From: JBNAGF01 sp049801055 | GTDB taxonomy: Bacteria > Pseudomonadota > Alphaproteobacteria > Rhodobacterales > Rhodobacteraceae | Reading direction: 5' to 3' | DNA length: 64,000 bases | Assembly: GCF_049801055.1 (NCBI RefSeq) | Contig: NZ_JBNAGF010000003.1 | Span: 248,001 to 312,000 of the forward strand | Shown: positions 43,120 to 51,747 of the stretch, one piece after another | How the letters are laid out: the number at the start of each line of letters is the position of its first letter | How positions within the stretch are numbered: the first letter of the stretch is position 1 | Notes under the pieces: generated by a model | Databases searched by the model: none | Told to the model about the DNA's origin: nothing | Seen by the model: the letters and a program-made list of their open reading frames with translations, nothing else | Translations under genes and position numbers: made by a program

Positions 43120-43842
43120 TCAATTCGCCTCCATGCTGAGGCCCATAAGCCGTTCCTGCAGCTCGGTATCCGATACCAGATCCGCCATGGCCCCGGACCA
43201 GATCAACCGACCGTCATCCATTACGTTTGCAGAGTCTCCGAGTGCTTTTGCGACAGAAAAGTTCTGTTCCACCAGCAAAACCGATGCGCCCTGTTCCTTC
43301 AGTTCGCGAAGGGCTCGAGCCATGGTTGAGATGATGGCGGGTGCAAGACCTTTCGTGGGTTCGTCGATCAGGTAGAGCTTTCGTTCTTCGATCATCGCCC
43401 GGGCGATCGACAGCATTTGCTTTTGTCCGCCAGACAGATTTCCGGCTTCGGATTTCCAGAATGTCTTGAGCGGCGGAAAAACCGAGAAGACCCATTCCAG
43501 GCGGGACTGATCGATCGGGCCGGAAACCGCAGCGAGGATCATGTTTTCTTCGACCGTCAGATCGGAAAAGATGCCCATGTCTTCGGGAACAAAACCGACG
43601 CCCATCCTAGCGATCGCGGGGGTCGGGGTCCGGGTTATGTCTTCGCCGTCGAATAGGATCCGGCCTTTGTGGGCTCGCCAATGTCCGATGATCGTGCGCA
43701 AGGTGGTTGTCTTTCCGACCCCATTGCGGCCCAGCAGCATCGTCACCTCACCGCGCGGCACCTCCAGGTCGACCCCTTGCAGGATATGATACTGGGCAAT
43801 GTTGGTGTAGACGCCCTCTAGGTGCAAAATCGGGTCAGACAT
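43120..43842 (-). CDS. ABC transporter ATP-binding protein LivF
   Basis: 240 residues. Walker A LLGRNGVGKTTTLRTIIGH, signature NLSGGQKQMLSIARAMI, Walker B LYLIDEPTKGLAP and the switch region VLLVEQNFSVAKAL are complete. The short LivF type without the long C-terminal extension of LivG. Starts within the last bases of livG (8-base overlap). Confidence 0.94.
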   Translation of the reverse strand: MSDPILHLEGVYTNIAQYHILQGVDLEVPRGEVTMLLGRNGVGKTTTLRTIIGHWRAHKGRILFDGEDITRTPTPAIARMGVGFVPEDMGIFSDLTVEENMILAAVSGPIDQSRLEWVFSVFPPLKTFWKSEAGNLSGGQKQMLSIARAMIEERKLYLIDEPTKGLAPAIISTMARALRELKEQGASVLLVEQNFSVAKALGDSANVMDDGRLIWSGAMADLVSDTELQERLMGLSMEAN

Positions 43843-44599
43843 CTTCCAACTCCCGGCCCATGTAAGCTTCCTGAACCACGTCGGACGCCATGACTTCTGC
43901 CGGCGGACCGTCCGCTGCCAGCTGGCCGTTGTGCAGCACGATGATACGGTCGGCCAGCGTGCGAATTACATCCATTTTGTGCTCGACCAGAAGAATTGTT
44001 CGGTCCTGCTGGTCTTTGAGTTCCTCGATCAGGTCGAGCACCAGGGGGGCTTCGTCGACACTCATTCCGGCAGTCGGCTCATCAAACATGTAAACCGCAG
44101 GGTCTAGGGCGATCAGCAGAGCAACCTCGAGCTTGCGCTGATCGCCGTGACTCAGTTCCGCAACCACTTGTTCACGTTGATCGATAAGGCGAACCCGGGT
44201 CAGGACCCGTTCAGCCTGTTCGGTCAGCTCGATATGCTGGCTGGCCATGGAAAACATGTTGAAGCCTTTGCCGGAATGCGCCTGCACCACCAATCGGACG
44301 TTTTCCAGAACGGACAGGTTCGGAAAGAGGTTGGTGAGCTGAAAGGCCCGCCCGATCCCCGCCCGCGTGCGTTGCGAAACGGACATGCTGTCGATGGGCT
44401 TGCCGCGCAGATGAACTGACCCCGAACTTGCCGGGATCTGGCCCGAAATCAGATTGAAATAGGTCGTTTTTCCCGCGCCGTTCGGGCCAACAATGGCCGT
44501 CAGTTCACCTGTCTGGAAGGCGCAGGTGACTGCATCGACAGCAACATGGCCGCCAAAGCGCACCGTCAGGTCCTGCGTCTGAAGAATTGGGTCTGTCAT
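43835..44599 (-). CDS. ABC transporter ATP-binding protein LivG
   Basis: 254 residues from ATG 44599 (MTDPILQTQDLTVRFGG); an in-frame ATG 14 codons upstream lies in the hairpin region and is less likely. Walker A IVGPNGAGKTTYFNLISG, signature ELSHGDQRKLEVALLIA, Walker B VYMFDEPTAGMSVDE, and LLVEHKMDVIRTLADRI. The C terminus has the LivG-type VMASDVVQEAYMG ending. Confidence 0.93.
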   Translation of the reverse strand: MTDPILQTQDLTVRFGGHVAVDAVTCAFQTGELTAIVGPNGAGKTTYFNLISGQIPASSGSVHLRGKPIDSMSVSQRTRAGIGRAFQLTNLFPNLSVLENVRLVVQAHSGKGFNMFSMASQHIELTEQAERVLTRVRLIDQREQVVAELSHGDQRKLEVALLIALDPAVYMFDEPTAGMSVDEAPLVLDLIEELKDQQDRTILLVEHKMDVIRTLADRIIVLHNGQLAADGPPAEVMASDVVQEAYMGRELEDV

Positions 44600-44666
44600 G
44601 GTTCGGACTCTTGATCGTTCGAACGGCCCGCTTTCGAGCACATGAGCTTCGAACTCTTCGGGATAG

Positions 44667-44714
44667 CCCGGGTCGGAACCCCGGGCGAGGTCAGGGCGCC
44701 ACGCTGCCCTGACC
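44667..44714 (-). terminator. Two tandem hairpins between the binding-protein gene and livG
   Basis: GGTCAGGGC-N8-GCCCTGACC at 44689-44714 and CCCGGG-N7-CCCGGG at 44667-44685. There is no U-tract on the minus strand. This looks like an RNA-stabilising or partial terminator element that keeps binding-protein mRNA more abundant than the permease mRNA. Confidence 0.5.
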
Positions 44715-44733
44715 CGTTTTTCGGACGATCTAC

Positions 44734-45909
44734 TTACTTGTTGCGAACCGGGATGGGCAGATCTTCGATACTCAACTCGCGGACCAGCTCAGGGATTGCC
44801 CATTCCACGCCATCCTCGACCTTGATCTTGAAATGATACATGGACTGCATCGCCTGATGATCCTCGGCGCGGAACTTCATGGTGCCTTTTGGCGTTTCCC
44901 ACTCCATGCCTTCCATGGCCGAGATCAGATCTTCGGTGTCGGTGTTGCCGGCTTTCTTGATCGCTTCGACTGCCGCGATGCCAGCGCTCATGCCACCTGC
45001 GGTGAAGAAATCCGGGGGTGAATCAAAGCGTTCCTGATGGGTTTTGACCAGCCAGTCATTCACCGGGTTCTGGGGGATCTCGTAGTAATAGTAGGTCGCG
45101 CCTTCCATGCCGGGAAAGTCCTTGTAGCCCTTCATGGCAGCCAGAATGTTTCCGCCGGTTGCAATCTCGATCCCAAAGCGGCCGGGATCCATGGCATTGA
45201 TCTTACCCATCGGGTTGCCACCACCGGCCCAGATGATGAACAGCTTCTTTTCGCCGTCCAGATCCTTCATCGCGTTGAAGATACGCTCGGCTGCAGCAGT
45301 GAAATCGGTGGTGTCGGTGGGCACATATTCTTCATGAGCGACACCTGAGCCAACACCTTCGAGGGCTTCCTTGAAGGCGGCGATTCCGTCCCGGCCAAAG
45401 GCGTAGTCTTGGGCCAGCGTCGCGATATGAACATTCTCGCCCGCCAGCGCAATGGCGTTCGAAACTGCGTCCTGCGACGAGTTGCGTGACGTGCGGAAAA
45501 TGTAGCGGTTCCAGTTTGCGCCGGTGATCGAGTCTGCAACCGCAGGTTCGACGATCAGCACTTTTTCGTATTCTTCGGCAACGGGCAGCATTGCTAGCGC
45601 CACGCCCGAGCTGACAGGGCCAATCGCCAAGTCAACTTCGTCGTCGCCATAGGCCTCTTCGAGCAGGGCCTTGCCGTTCTCCGGTTTCAGCTGGGTGTCT
45701 TTTTCGATCACGACGATCTTTTCGCCGTTGATCTCCATGGTTCCGCCGGTGGCGTATTCCAACCCAAGCATCAGCCCGTCATGGGATTGCTTGGCATATG
45801 CTTCGAATGGGCCGGTTTTGCCATAGATATGGGCGATTTTGATATCCGCAGCGGCGGCCGAGGCCAGTGCCAGAGCAGATACCATGCTTGCAGCAAACAG
45901 ACGGTTCAC
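44734..45909 (-). CDS. ABC transporter substrate-binding protein (Peripla_BP_6, LivJ-like)
   Basis: 391 residues from a GTG start with an AGGGAG ribosome site. Signal peptide NRLFAASMVSALALASAAAA, then mature DIKIAHIYGKTGPFEAYAKQ. Two-lobe periplasmic binding fold of the Leu/Ile/Val family (DVDLAIGPVSSGVALAM-like hinge region near 100). The cluster context suggests an aromatic acid or amine ligand, because this subfamily includes phenylpropanoid and benzoate-type binders; that is inference. It begins 128 bases after hpaI on the same strand. Confidence 0.92.
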   Translation of the reverse strand: MNRLFAASMVSALALASAAAADIKIAHIYGKTGPFEAYAKQSHDGLMLGLEYATGGTMEINGEKIVVIEKDTQLKPENGKALLEEAYGDDEVDLAIGPVSSGVALAMLPVAEEYEKVLIVEPAVADSITGANWNRYIFRTSRNSSQDAVSNAIALAGENVHIATLAQDYAFGRDGIAAFKEALEGVGSGVAHEEYVPTDTTDFTAAAERIFNAMKDLDGEKKLFIIWAGGGNPMGKINAMDPGRFGIEIATGGNILAAMKGYKDFPGMEGATYYYYEIPQNPVNDWLVKTHQERFDSPPDFFTAGGMSAGIAAVEAIKKAGNTDTEDLISAMEGMEWETPKGTMKFRAEDHQAMQSMYHFKIKVEDGVEWAIPELVRELSIEDLPIPVRNK

Positions 45910-46037
45910 GATGTTTCTCCCTGATGGTGCAAGGGGCTCTCAGAATGGCCGCAATGCAACTCTCTCTTATGATGACAGGGTAGCGAGCGCGTCGCGAAAC
46001 GGTCAATTATGCGGAAATACGTATGCCCAGAGGGTAG

Positions 46038-46808
46038 CTATTCCGCCTTCCAGCGCTTGGCCAGATTTCTGGCATTGCGCGCAAGGATCATTACGTCGAT
46101 ACCGACGGCAACAAACTGGGCGCCCATGTCGAGGTAGCCTTGAATTGTTTCTTCCGTCTTGCCGAGAATACCAGGCGCCTTGCCCGCAGCGTGAATGCGC
46201 GCGATGGCGTCCGCAATTACTTCCTGAACTTCGGACGCAGTGGAATTTCCTGCATAACCCATGTCCGCAGAAAGGTCCGCGGGCCCGATAAAAACGCCGT
46301 CCACTCCCTCGACCGCGAGGATAGCGTCCAGGGCCTCAATGCCGGCCCGGTTTTCCACCTGCACCAGCAGGCAGATCTCGTCATCTGCAGTCGGGACGTA
46401 TTCGCTAACCGACCCGAACAAGGAAGCACGGGCCGCCGTTGCGCCCACACCGCGTGTTCCGAGCGGAGGATAGGTGCAGGCGCGGACCAGCTCGCGCGCC
46501 TGCTCTGCGCTCTCCACGATGGGGACAAGAATTGTCTGCGCACCGGCATCAAGGATCTGTTTGATGATCCAGGTTTCACCTACCGGCACCCGGACAACCG
46601 GATGAGAGGGGCTGGAACGCAAGGCTGTCAGTTGGTCCCGGATTGACCGGATATCATTCGGAGCATGTTCGCCGTCGACCAAGAGCCAATCGAAACCAGT
46701 GGTCCCCATGATCTCGGCCAAATAGGGTTCGGCAAAACTCATCCAGCAGCCAATAACCCGCTCGCCATCGGCAAGCGCCTTTTTGAAGGAATTTGTCGGA
46801 GCAGGCAT
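46038..46808 (-). CDS. hpaI: HpcH/HpaI aldolase (4-hydroxy-2-oxoheptane-1,7-dioate aldolase)
   Basis: Cleaves 4-hydroxy-2-oxoheptanedioate to pyruvate and succinic semialdehyde, the last step of the homoprotocatechuate pathway. 256 residues, class II pyruvate aldolase fold. Family motifs: FDWLLVDGEHAPNDIRSI, PVVRVPVGETWIIKQILDAG, MLGTRGVGATAARAS-like region near 135, LVQVENRAGIEALDAIL, GVDGVFIGPADLSADMGY. The metal-binding Glu and Asp in these motifs are present. Eleven bases downstream of hpaH. Confidence 0.94.
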   Translation of the reverse strand: MPAPTNSFKKALADGERVIGCWMSFAEPYLAEIMGTTGFDWLLVDGEHAPNDIRSIRDQLTALRSSPSHPVVRVPVGETWIIKQILDAGAQTILVPIVESAEQARELVRACTYPPLGTRGVGATAARASLFGSVSEYVPTADDEICLLVQVENRAGIEALDAILAVEGVDGVFIGPADLSADMGYAGNSTASEVQEVIADAIARIHAAGKAPGILGKTEETIQGYLDMGAQFVAVGIDVMILARNARNLAKRWKAE

Positions 46809-46819
46809 GAAGTGACCTT

Positions 46820-47620
46820 TCAGGCGAAGTTGACGTTGACCGAACCGAAGCTACCGAAATCAGCCTCGATGCGTGATCCGGGCGGGCATTCGATAGGCCG
46901 GATGAACGAGCCTGAAAGGACGATATCGCCAGCTTCAATCACTTGTCCATATTCTGCCATCCGGCGTGCCAGCCACAGAACCGATGTGACGGGGTCGTTG
47001 AGGACTCCGGCGCCAAGGCCGGTTTCCTCGACAATAGAGTCACGCGATACGATGGCAGCCACCCAACGCAGATCCTGCGCATCGCTCGGGTGGCGCTCAT
47101 CCCCCAGAACAAGGCCGGCATTGGCGGCGTTATCGCTGATTGTATCAGTGATCACCCGGGCCTGGCCGGTTTCCGGATCAACGCGCTGAATGCGGGTGTC
47201 GAGAATCTCCACAGACGGGGCCACGCATTCCGTTGCCGCAAGCACTTCGTCGCGGGTGCAATTAGCGCCCGCGAGCGGCGATTTCATGACGAAGGCGATC
47301 TCGGCTTCGACCCGAGGTTGGATGAACCGGCCGGCCGGCACGGTCCCACCGTTCTCAAACAGCATGTCGTCCATCAGAACGCCGCTGTCGGGTGTCTCGA
47401 TCTTTAGCGCATCTTGCATTGCACGGCTTGTCAGGCCAATTTTCCAGCCGATCTTGTGCCGCCCGGCGGCCAGCTTGAGCGCCACGAGTTGCTTCTGAAC
47501 CGCATAAGCATCGTTTAGCGTCATCCCGGGATTAGCCAAAGACAGGAGCCCACATTGCCGGCCAGTTCGTTCGGCCTGAAACAGCATTTCGGCAGCGTCC
47601 CGGTGTTGATCGGGGGTCAT
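46820..47620 (-). CDS. hpaH: 2-oxo-hept-4-ene-1,7-dioate hydratase
   Basis: Adds water to 2-oxo-hept-4-ene-1,7-dioate (2-keto-4-pentenoate hydratase family). 266 residues. Features: YAVQKQLVALKLAAGRHKIG, GWKIGLTSRAMQDAL, and VEAEIAFVMKSPLAG with the metal-binding acidic residues. ATVEILDTRI-like (VAPSVEILDTRIQ) and the C-terminal GDIVLSGSFIRPIECPPGS segment are also present. Start overlaps the stop of the FAH-family gene (ATGA). Confidence 0.92.
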   Translation of the reverse strand: MTPDQHRDAAEMLFQAERTGRQCGLLSLANPGMTLNDAYAVQKQLVALKLAAGRHKIGWKIGLTSRAMQDALKIETPDSGVLMDDMLFENGGTVPAGRFIQPRVEAEIAFVMKSPLAGANCTRDEVLAATECVAPSVEILDTRIQRVDPETGQARVITDTISDNAANAGLVLGDERHPSDAQDLRWVAAIVSRDSIVEETGLGAGVLNDPVTSVLWLARRMAEYGQVIEAGDIVLSGSFIRPIECPPGSRIEADFGSFGSVNVNFA

Positions 47621-48489
47621 GTTCTACTCTCCACGAGCTCATCCTCTACCGTGTTCACCAGCTTGCCAATGCCTTCGGCCTCGACTTCGATGACATCCCC
47701 GGGGCGCAAGAATACAGGCGGATCAAACCGGGCCCCGGCACCGGTCGGAGTGCCAGTGACGATGATGTCGCCGGGAACGAGAGTGGTGAAAGTCGAGATA
47801 TATTCGATCTGCCTGCGGATCGGGAACAGCATCCGGCTGGTTCGGTTGTCCTGGCGCAGGTCTCCGTTCACCCGGGTCGTCAGGCGGATATCGTCAAGCT
47901 GTGCGGCTGCAGTGAACGGCACCAGCCACGGCCCCATGGCCCCTGAGCGATCCCAGTTCTTCCCCTGTGTGACGTTGAACTTGGCGTGCCGCACCCAGTC
48001 GCGCAGGGTCCCCTCGTTGCAAAGTGTGAGTGCGGCGATGTGATCAAATGCGTTTTCCTGCGAGATCCGGCGCCCCTCTTTGCCAATGACGACGGCAATT
48101 TCGCCCTCGTAGTCTAGCTTGTCGGATTCCGGCGGGAGGATTATGGGCTGCCCGGCACCGCAGAAGGACCGGGGAAAGCGGATGAACAGGGACATGTTGG
48201 GTGGCGCTTCCTGCCCATCCTTGTACTCTGCATTGCGGTCCGGGAAATTGACACCGACGCAGATGATCTTTTCCGGGTCAGGGATCGGGATTAGGAAGTC
48301 AAAGCTGCCATTCGGGTGGCTGACGGCTCTGCCTTGAGCGGCAATTGACAGTTCATGGAGCCCACCGGATTCGATCACCTGCCGCAAGGTAGCCCATTGC
48401 GGAAAATCCGCCGAGAGCGCAATCATGCCCTCGCCCGTCGCGACACCATAGTTGGTTTCTCCGTTCGCGGAGTAAGTGGCAAACCGCAT
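47617..48489 (-). CDS. hpaG: FAH-family protein, probable OPET decarboxylase/HHDD isomerase (HpaG-type)
   Basis: 290 residues, a single fumarylacetoacetate-hydrolase domain. Metal site residues are in LDYEGEIAVVIGKEGRRI and NEGTLRDWVRHAKFNVTQGK. The C-terminal part has GDIIVTGTPTGAGARFDPP and FLRPGDVIEVEAEGIG. In E. coli HpaG two such domains are fused (about 430 residues) and perform decarboxylation of 5-oxopent-3-ene-1,2,5-tricarboxylate and the following isomerisation. Only one domain is present here, so either one protein does both or the isomerisation is spontaneous or done elsewhere. The symbol rests on context. Confidence 0.8.
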   Translation of the reverse strand: MRFATYSANGETNYGVATGEGMIALSADFPQWATLRQVIESGGLHELSIAAQGRAVSHPNGSFDFLIPIPDPEKIICVGVNFPDRNAEYKDGQEAPPNMSLFIRFPRSFCGAGQPIILPPESDKLDYEGEIAVVIGKEGRRISQENAFDHIAALTLCNEGTLRDWVRHAKFNVTQGKNWDRSGAMGPWLVPFTAAAQLDDIRLTTRVNGDLRQDNRTSRMLFPIRRQIEYISTFTTLVPGDIIVTGTPTGAGARFDPPVFLRPGDVIEVEAEGIGKLVNTVEDELVESRT

Positions 48490-49898
48490 TACTCCAACCC
48501 TCTGGCGATTTCGGTTATGACATCCCAGGCCATCATCACGTCCTTCTCGGTGGTATCAAACTGCCCGGCCTGAAAGCGGATCACCAGATCGCCATCGACA
48601 CGGGTTTGGGTCAGGTAGATCCGCCCATCATCATTGATTGCATTGACCAGCCGCAGGTTCAGGTCATCAGGATCGAACCCTTCGCGAAGATAACGAAAGG
48701 ACCACAGCGACCACATCGGCGGCGTGACAATTTCGAAGCCCGGTGTTGTGGCAATCTTGTCATGCAGCTGTTGTGACCACCGGACATGGTCGCGAATGCG
48801 TTTCCGCAGCCCGTCGAGACCATAGGCACGGATGAGGAACCAGAGTTTCAAGGCCCGGAACCGGCGGCCAAGCGGAACCGACCATTCCGAATAGTTGATG
48901 ATGCCATCCTTGCCGTGAGTGCGCAGGTATTCAGGGCTGATCGCCAGTGTGCGGGTCAGATCCTCGGGAGAGCGGACAAAATGCACCGAGCCGTCAAACT
49001 GGCCGCCAATCCACTTGTACGGATTAAAGACAATTGAATCCGCGCTTTCAGTTCCAGCCCACATCGGGCGGAATTCCGGGCAAATCATAGCGTTGCCGGC
49101 CCAGGCCGCGTCGACATGCAGATACAGCCCTTCTTGCTGTGCCACCTGCGCCACCGCGGCTATGTCGTCCGTGGCGCCGACCCCTGTCCCTCCGACACAG
49201 GCAACGATGCCCGCTGGCTTCAATCCGGCTTCGCGGTCCGCTTGAATGGCCTTGCGCAGGCTGGCGATGTCCATGGCGCGTTGCGGCCCGTTTGTCGGGA
49301 TACGAATGAGGTTTTCTTCTCCGATCCCGGCGATCCAGATTGCCCTGTCGATGGATGTATGCACCTCTCTCGAGGCATAAACTCGAACCGGGGTTTGTCC
49401 GGCCAGCCCTTGGGTGTTGCCGTGCCAGTCCAAGGCACGCTCGCGCATTGTCAGGATCGCGGCCAGCGTCGCTCCGCTGGCGCTGTCCTGAATGACGCCG
49501 GAAAAATCTTCGGGCAGTCCCGTCGCCTGCCGCAGCCAGTCCAGCACGCGGGTCTCCATCTCGGTGGCTGCTGGCGAGGTTTGCCACAACATGCACTGGG
49601 CCGTCAGCGTGGCGACAAGATACTCGGCCAGAACCGAAGGAGGGGTCGCGTTGGTTGGGAAATAGGCGAAAAAACGAGGATGCTGCCAATGGGTCATCCC
49701 CGGCATCACGATCTGTTCGAAATCCCGGAATATGTCCTCCATCGATTCCGGCCCCTCCGGCGGCGAAGCGGGCAGCGCGTTCAGTATGTCTCCGGGCTCG
49801 GTCTGCGCCCGCACTGGGCGATCCGCGATGGTTTGGTGATACTCCTGCGCCCAGTCTGCAACCTTGTGGCCCCAGCCAGCGAATTCATCCCACTTCAT
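48489..49898 (-). CDS. PLP-dependent aromatic amino acid decarboxylase (group II)
   Basis: 469 residues from ATG 49898 with AAGGAGA. Homologous to DOPA/tryptophan decarboxylases. Key residues: His180 in SREVHTSIDRAIW (ring-stacking over PLP), Asp263 in LYLHVDAAWAGNA and Lys295 in FNPYKWIGGQFDG (Schiff base). Tyr336 in GIINYSEWSVPLG is the active-site loop tyrosine that is Phe in the related aldehyde synthases. A true decarboxylation to an amine is therefore expected. Its place between hpaG and the dioxygenase suggests DOPA to dopamine, or tyrosine to tyramine, feeding homoprotocatechuate; the needed amine oxidase is not in the window. Confidence 0.9.
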   Translation of the reverse strand: MKWDEFAGWGHKVADWAQEYHQTIADRPVRAQTEPGDILNALPASPPEGPESMEDIFRDFEQIVMPGMTHWQHPRFFAYFPTNATPPSVLAEYLVATLTAQCMLWQTSPAATEMETRVLDWLRQATGLPEDFSGVIQDSASGATLAAILTMRERALDWHGNTQGLAGQTPVRVYASREVHTSIDRAIWIAGIGEENLIRIPTNGPQRAMDIASLRKAIQADREAGLKPAGIVACVGGTGVGATDDIAAVAQVAQQEGLYLHVDAAWAGNAMICPEFRPMWAGTESADSIVFNPYKWIGGQFDGSVHFVRSPEDLTRTLAISPEYLRTHGKDGIINYSEWSVPLGRRFRALKLWFLIRAYGLDGLRKRIRDHVRWSQQLHDKIATTPGFEIVTPPMWSLWSFRYLREGFDPDDLNLRLVNAINDDGRIYLTQTRVDGDLVIRFQAGQFDTTEKDVMMAWDVITEIARGLE

Positions 49899-49908
49899 TC
49901 CGGTCTCC

Positions 49909-50889
49909 TTAGGGGGCAATGATCGGTTGTGCTTTCAGTTTGCTGGGCACCGGTTCGGTGCCTTCGAAACTGGAGCCTTCCTCGAACCAGCTACGTGGGG
50001 CGGGAGCCCCCCACAGTGTCTGGCGCTGAGGGTCGGTAAGCGACCATTTGATAGGTTCGAGGTCCGGGTCGACTGTCTGATAGTCTGAGCAATAGATTTC
50101 TATCCTGTGGCCATCGGGGTCGCGGACATACAGGAAGAACGCGTTTGAAATCCCGTGCCGGCCCGGTCCTCGTTCGATGTTGCCGACATATCCGGTTGTT
50201 GACATCAGATCGAGCAGGTCGATGATGTTGAGTGGAGTGGGCACCCAGAATGCTGTGTGATGCAGTCGCGGTCCGAGGCCGTTGGTAAAGGCCACGTCGT
50301 GCACACCGCCTTTGCGGTGCATCCAAGCGGCCCAGACCTTGCCGCTTTCGTCATCCTCTGTGAACTCCGTCACCCGGAACCCCATGTCGTTGTAGAAGGC
50401 GACGCTGGCGTCCACATCTGCAGAGAACATGTTGAAATGGTCAATACGCAGCGGTTTGACCCCATTGTAGAGTCGGTATTTCTGATGGATCGGTTCCAGG
50501 CGCTCCATTTTCACATAGAATTCAAGTGGAATACCCCATGGATCCCGAGTGCGGAACGTGCGCCCCATATGAGGACGGGTGACCCATTCCACTGGCAAGT
50601 CGCGGTCCTGAAAAAACGTGGCGGCCTTTTCCAGATCTGGTTCGTCGTAGAGTTTAAATCCCAAAACGCCAACATCCGCCGTGCCGGCTTGCGCCAGAAC
50701 AATGCAGTGATGTCCGCGCTCTTCCATTGCACGCAGATAGATCCGGGCGGGATCTTCATGTGTGACCTGCAGGCCAAGAGTGTCGACGTAAAACGCACGG
50801 GAGGCCGCAAGGTCAGTTACACGGTACTCCACATGGCTCAGCCGAACGATGTTGAACGGTGGATACAGGTTCGGGGCAGGGACAGGCAT
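49909..50889 (-). CDS. Homoprotocatechuate 2,3-dioxygenase, VOC (type I extradiol) family
   Basis: 326 residues. The metal ligands His151 (RIDHFNMF), His210 (RLHHTAFW) and Glu264 (GHRIEIYCSDY) line up with His155, His214 and Glu267 of the Brevibacterium/Arthrobacter enzymes. The second-sphere residues also match: Asn153, Trp189, His197, Arg240, His245 and Tyr254. So it should open the ring of 3,4-dihydroxyphenylacetate. The same operon has an unrelated enzyme for the same reaction (51748-52611). ATG start with AAGGAG. The C-terminal 50 residues (WSLTDPQRQTLWGAPAPRSW) are also typical. Confidence 0.93.
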   Translation of the reverse strand: MPVPAPNLYPPFNIVRLSHVEYRVTDLAASRAFYVDTLGLQVTHEDPARIYLRAMEERGHHCIVLAQAGTADVGVLGFKLYDEPDLEKAATFFQDRDLPVEWVTRPHMGRTFRTRDPWGIPLEFYVKMERLEPIHQKYRLYNGVKPLRIDHFNMFSADVDASVAFYNDMGFRVTEFTEDDESGKVWAAWMHRKGGVHDVAFTNGLGPRLHHTAFWVPTPLNIIDLLDLMSTTGYVGNIERGPGRHGISNAFFLYVRDPDGHRIEIYCSDYQTVDPDLEPIKWSLTDPQRQTLWGAPAPRSWFEEGSSFEGTEPVPSKLKAQPIIAP

Positions 50890-50907
50890 CAGAGTAACTC
50901 CTTGCGT

Positions 50908-51720
50908 TTAGCGGGTGGGTGATCCGCCACCGGTCAGTTCAGGGTCGATTGCGCCGGCATAGACCCGGTCAGAACGGGTCACGCCGAGGCGCGTGCACAT
51001 GGCCTGCGAGGCCAGATTGTCTGGTTTCACGCCGCTGGAGAACCCGCGCGCGCCAAATCTATGGGTCAATTCACGGATGGCGGCGGCACCGACCCAACGG
51101 GCCAGCCGGTGGCCGCGCCACGATGGAGCGGTGGCGAGCATTCCCCAGAACGCCTCATCGCGGCGGTCACTCTGAGGATGATACGCCATGAAACCGCCCC
51201 CGGTTGCAACGACATCTCCGCTGTCTGTTTCGACGTAGAGTATGATACCAGGCGGCCCATCTCCGCGCATTACCGAGCCGGGCGGCTGCAGCACTCCGTT
51301 TTCCGAAGACATTTGGCACAGCGCGTGAATTCGATCGTCAGGCGTGTTGGTGGTGACGGAACATAGTCTCAGGCCCTCCGGCGGAGAATACGTGGCAAGG
51401 AATTCGGCACTGGCCTTCTGTGCGCTATCCCGCCCATGGAATTGGTCCCATTCGATCGGGATAAGGCCAGCTTGTTCATATGCATTCTGGAAGGAGCGGC
51501 TGTCTGTCCTGGCAACGAATTGTGCACTGGCATATCCTTGCAGACGGCACAGGTCGATCACAATACCAGCCTCTTCCGGGCCGCGCGCCAGCCAGGAAAT
51601 CGTGCGCCCCTGAAAGGTCATTTGCGGGTCATCCCGAAAGAACCGTCGCAGAGCGAGGGCACGTCGAACGAGAGCGATTTGTGCATCGCTGCCGTAGATG
51701 ATGTCCTCGTTCTGGCACAT
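50908..51720 (-). CDS. GNAT-family N-acetyltransferase-like protein
   Basis: 270 residues. The C-terminal half is a GNAT fold: GDVVATGGGFMAYHPQS, then EAFWGMLATAPSWRGHRLARW, where WRGHRLARWV matches the acetyl-CoA pyrophosphate loop (Q/RxxGxG/A), and VKPDNLASQAMCTRLGVTRS. The N-terminal half is a second, more divergent lobe. The substrate is unknown. Placed between two ring-cleaving dioxygenase genes on the same strand with gaps of 18 and 27 bases, so it is part of the operon. It could acetylate an aromatic amine such as dopamine, but this is speculative. Confidence 0.85.
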   Translation of the reverse strand: MCQNEDIIYGSDAQIALVRRALALRRFFRDDPQMTFQGRTISWLARGPEEAGIVIDLCRLQGYASAQFVARTDSRSFQNAYEQAGLIPIEWDQFHGRDSAQKASAEFLATYSPPEGLRLCSVTTNTPDDRIHALCQMSSENGVLQPPGSVMRGDGPPGIILYVETDSGDVVATGGGFMAYHPQSDRRDEAFWGMLATAPSWRGHRLARWVGAAAIRELTHRFGARGFSSGVKPDNLASQAMCTRLGVTRSDRVYAGAIDPELTGGGSPTR

Positions 51721-51747
51721 GGTCCTCTACCTTGTTCTGATCTTAGT

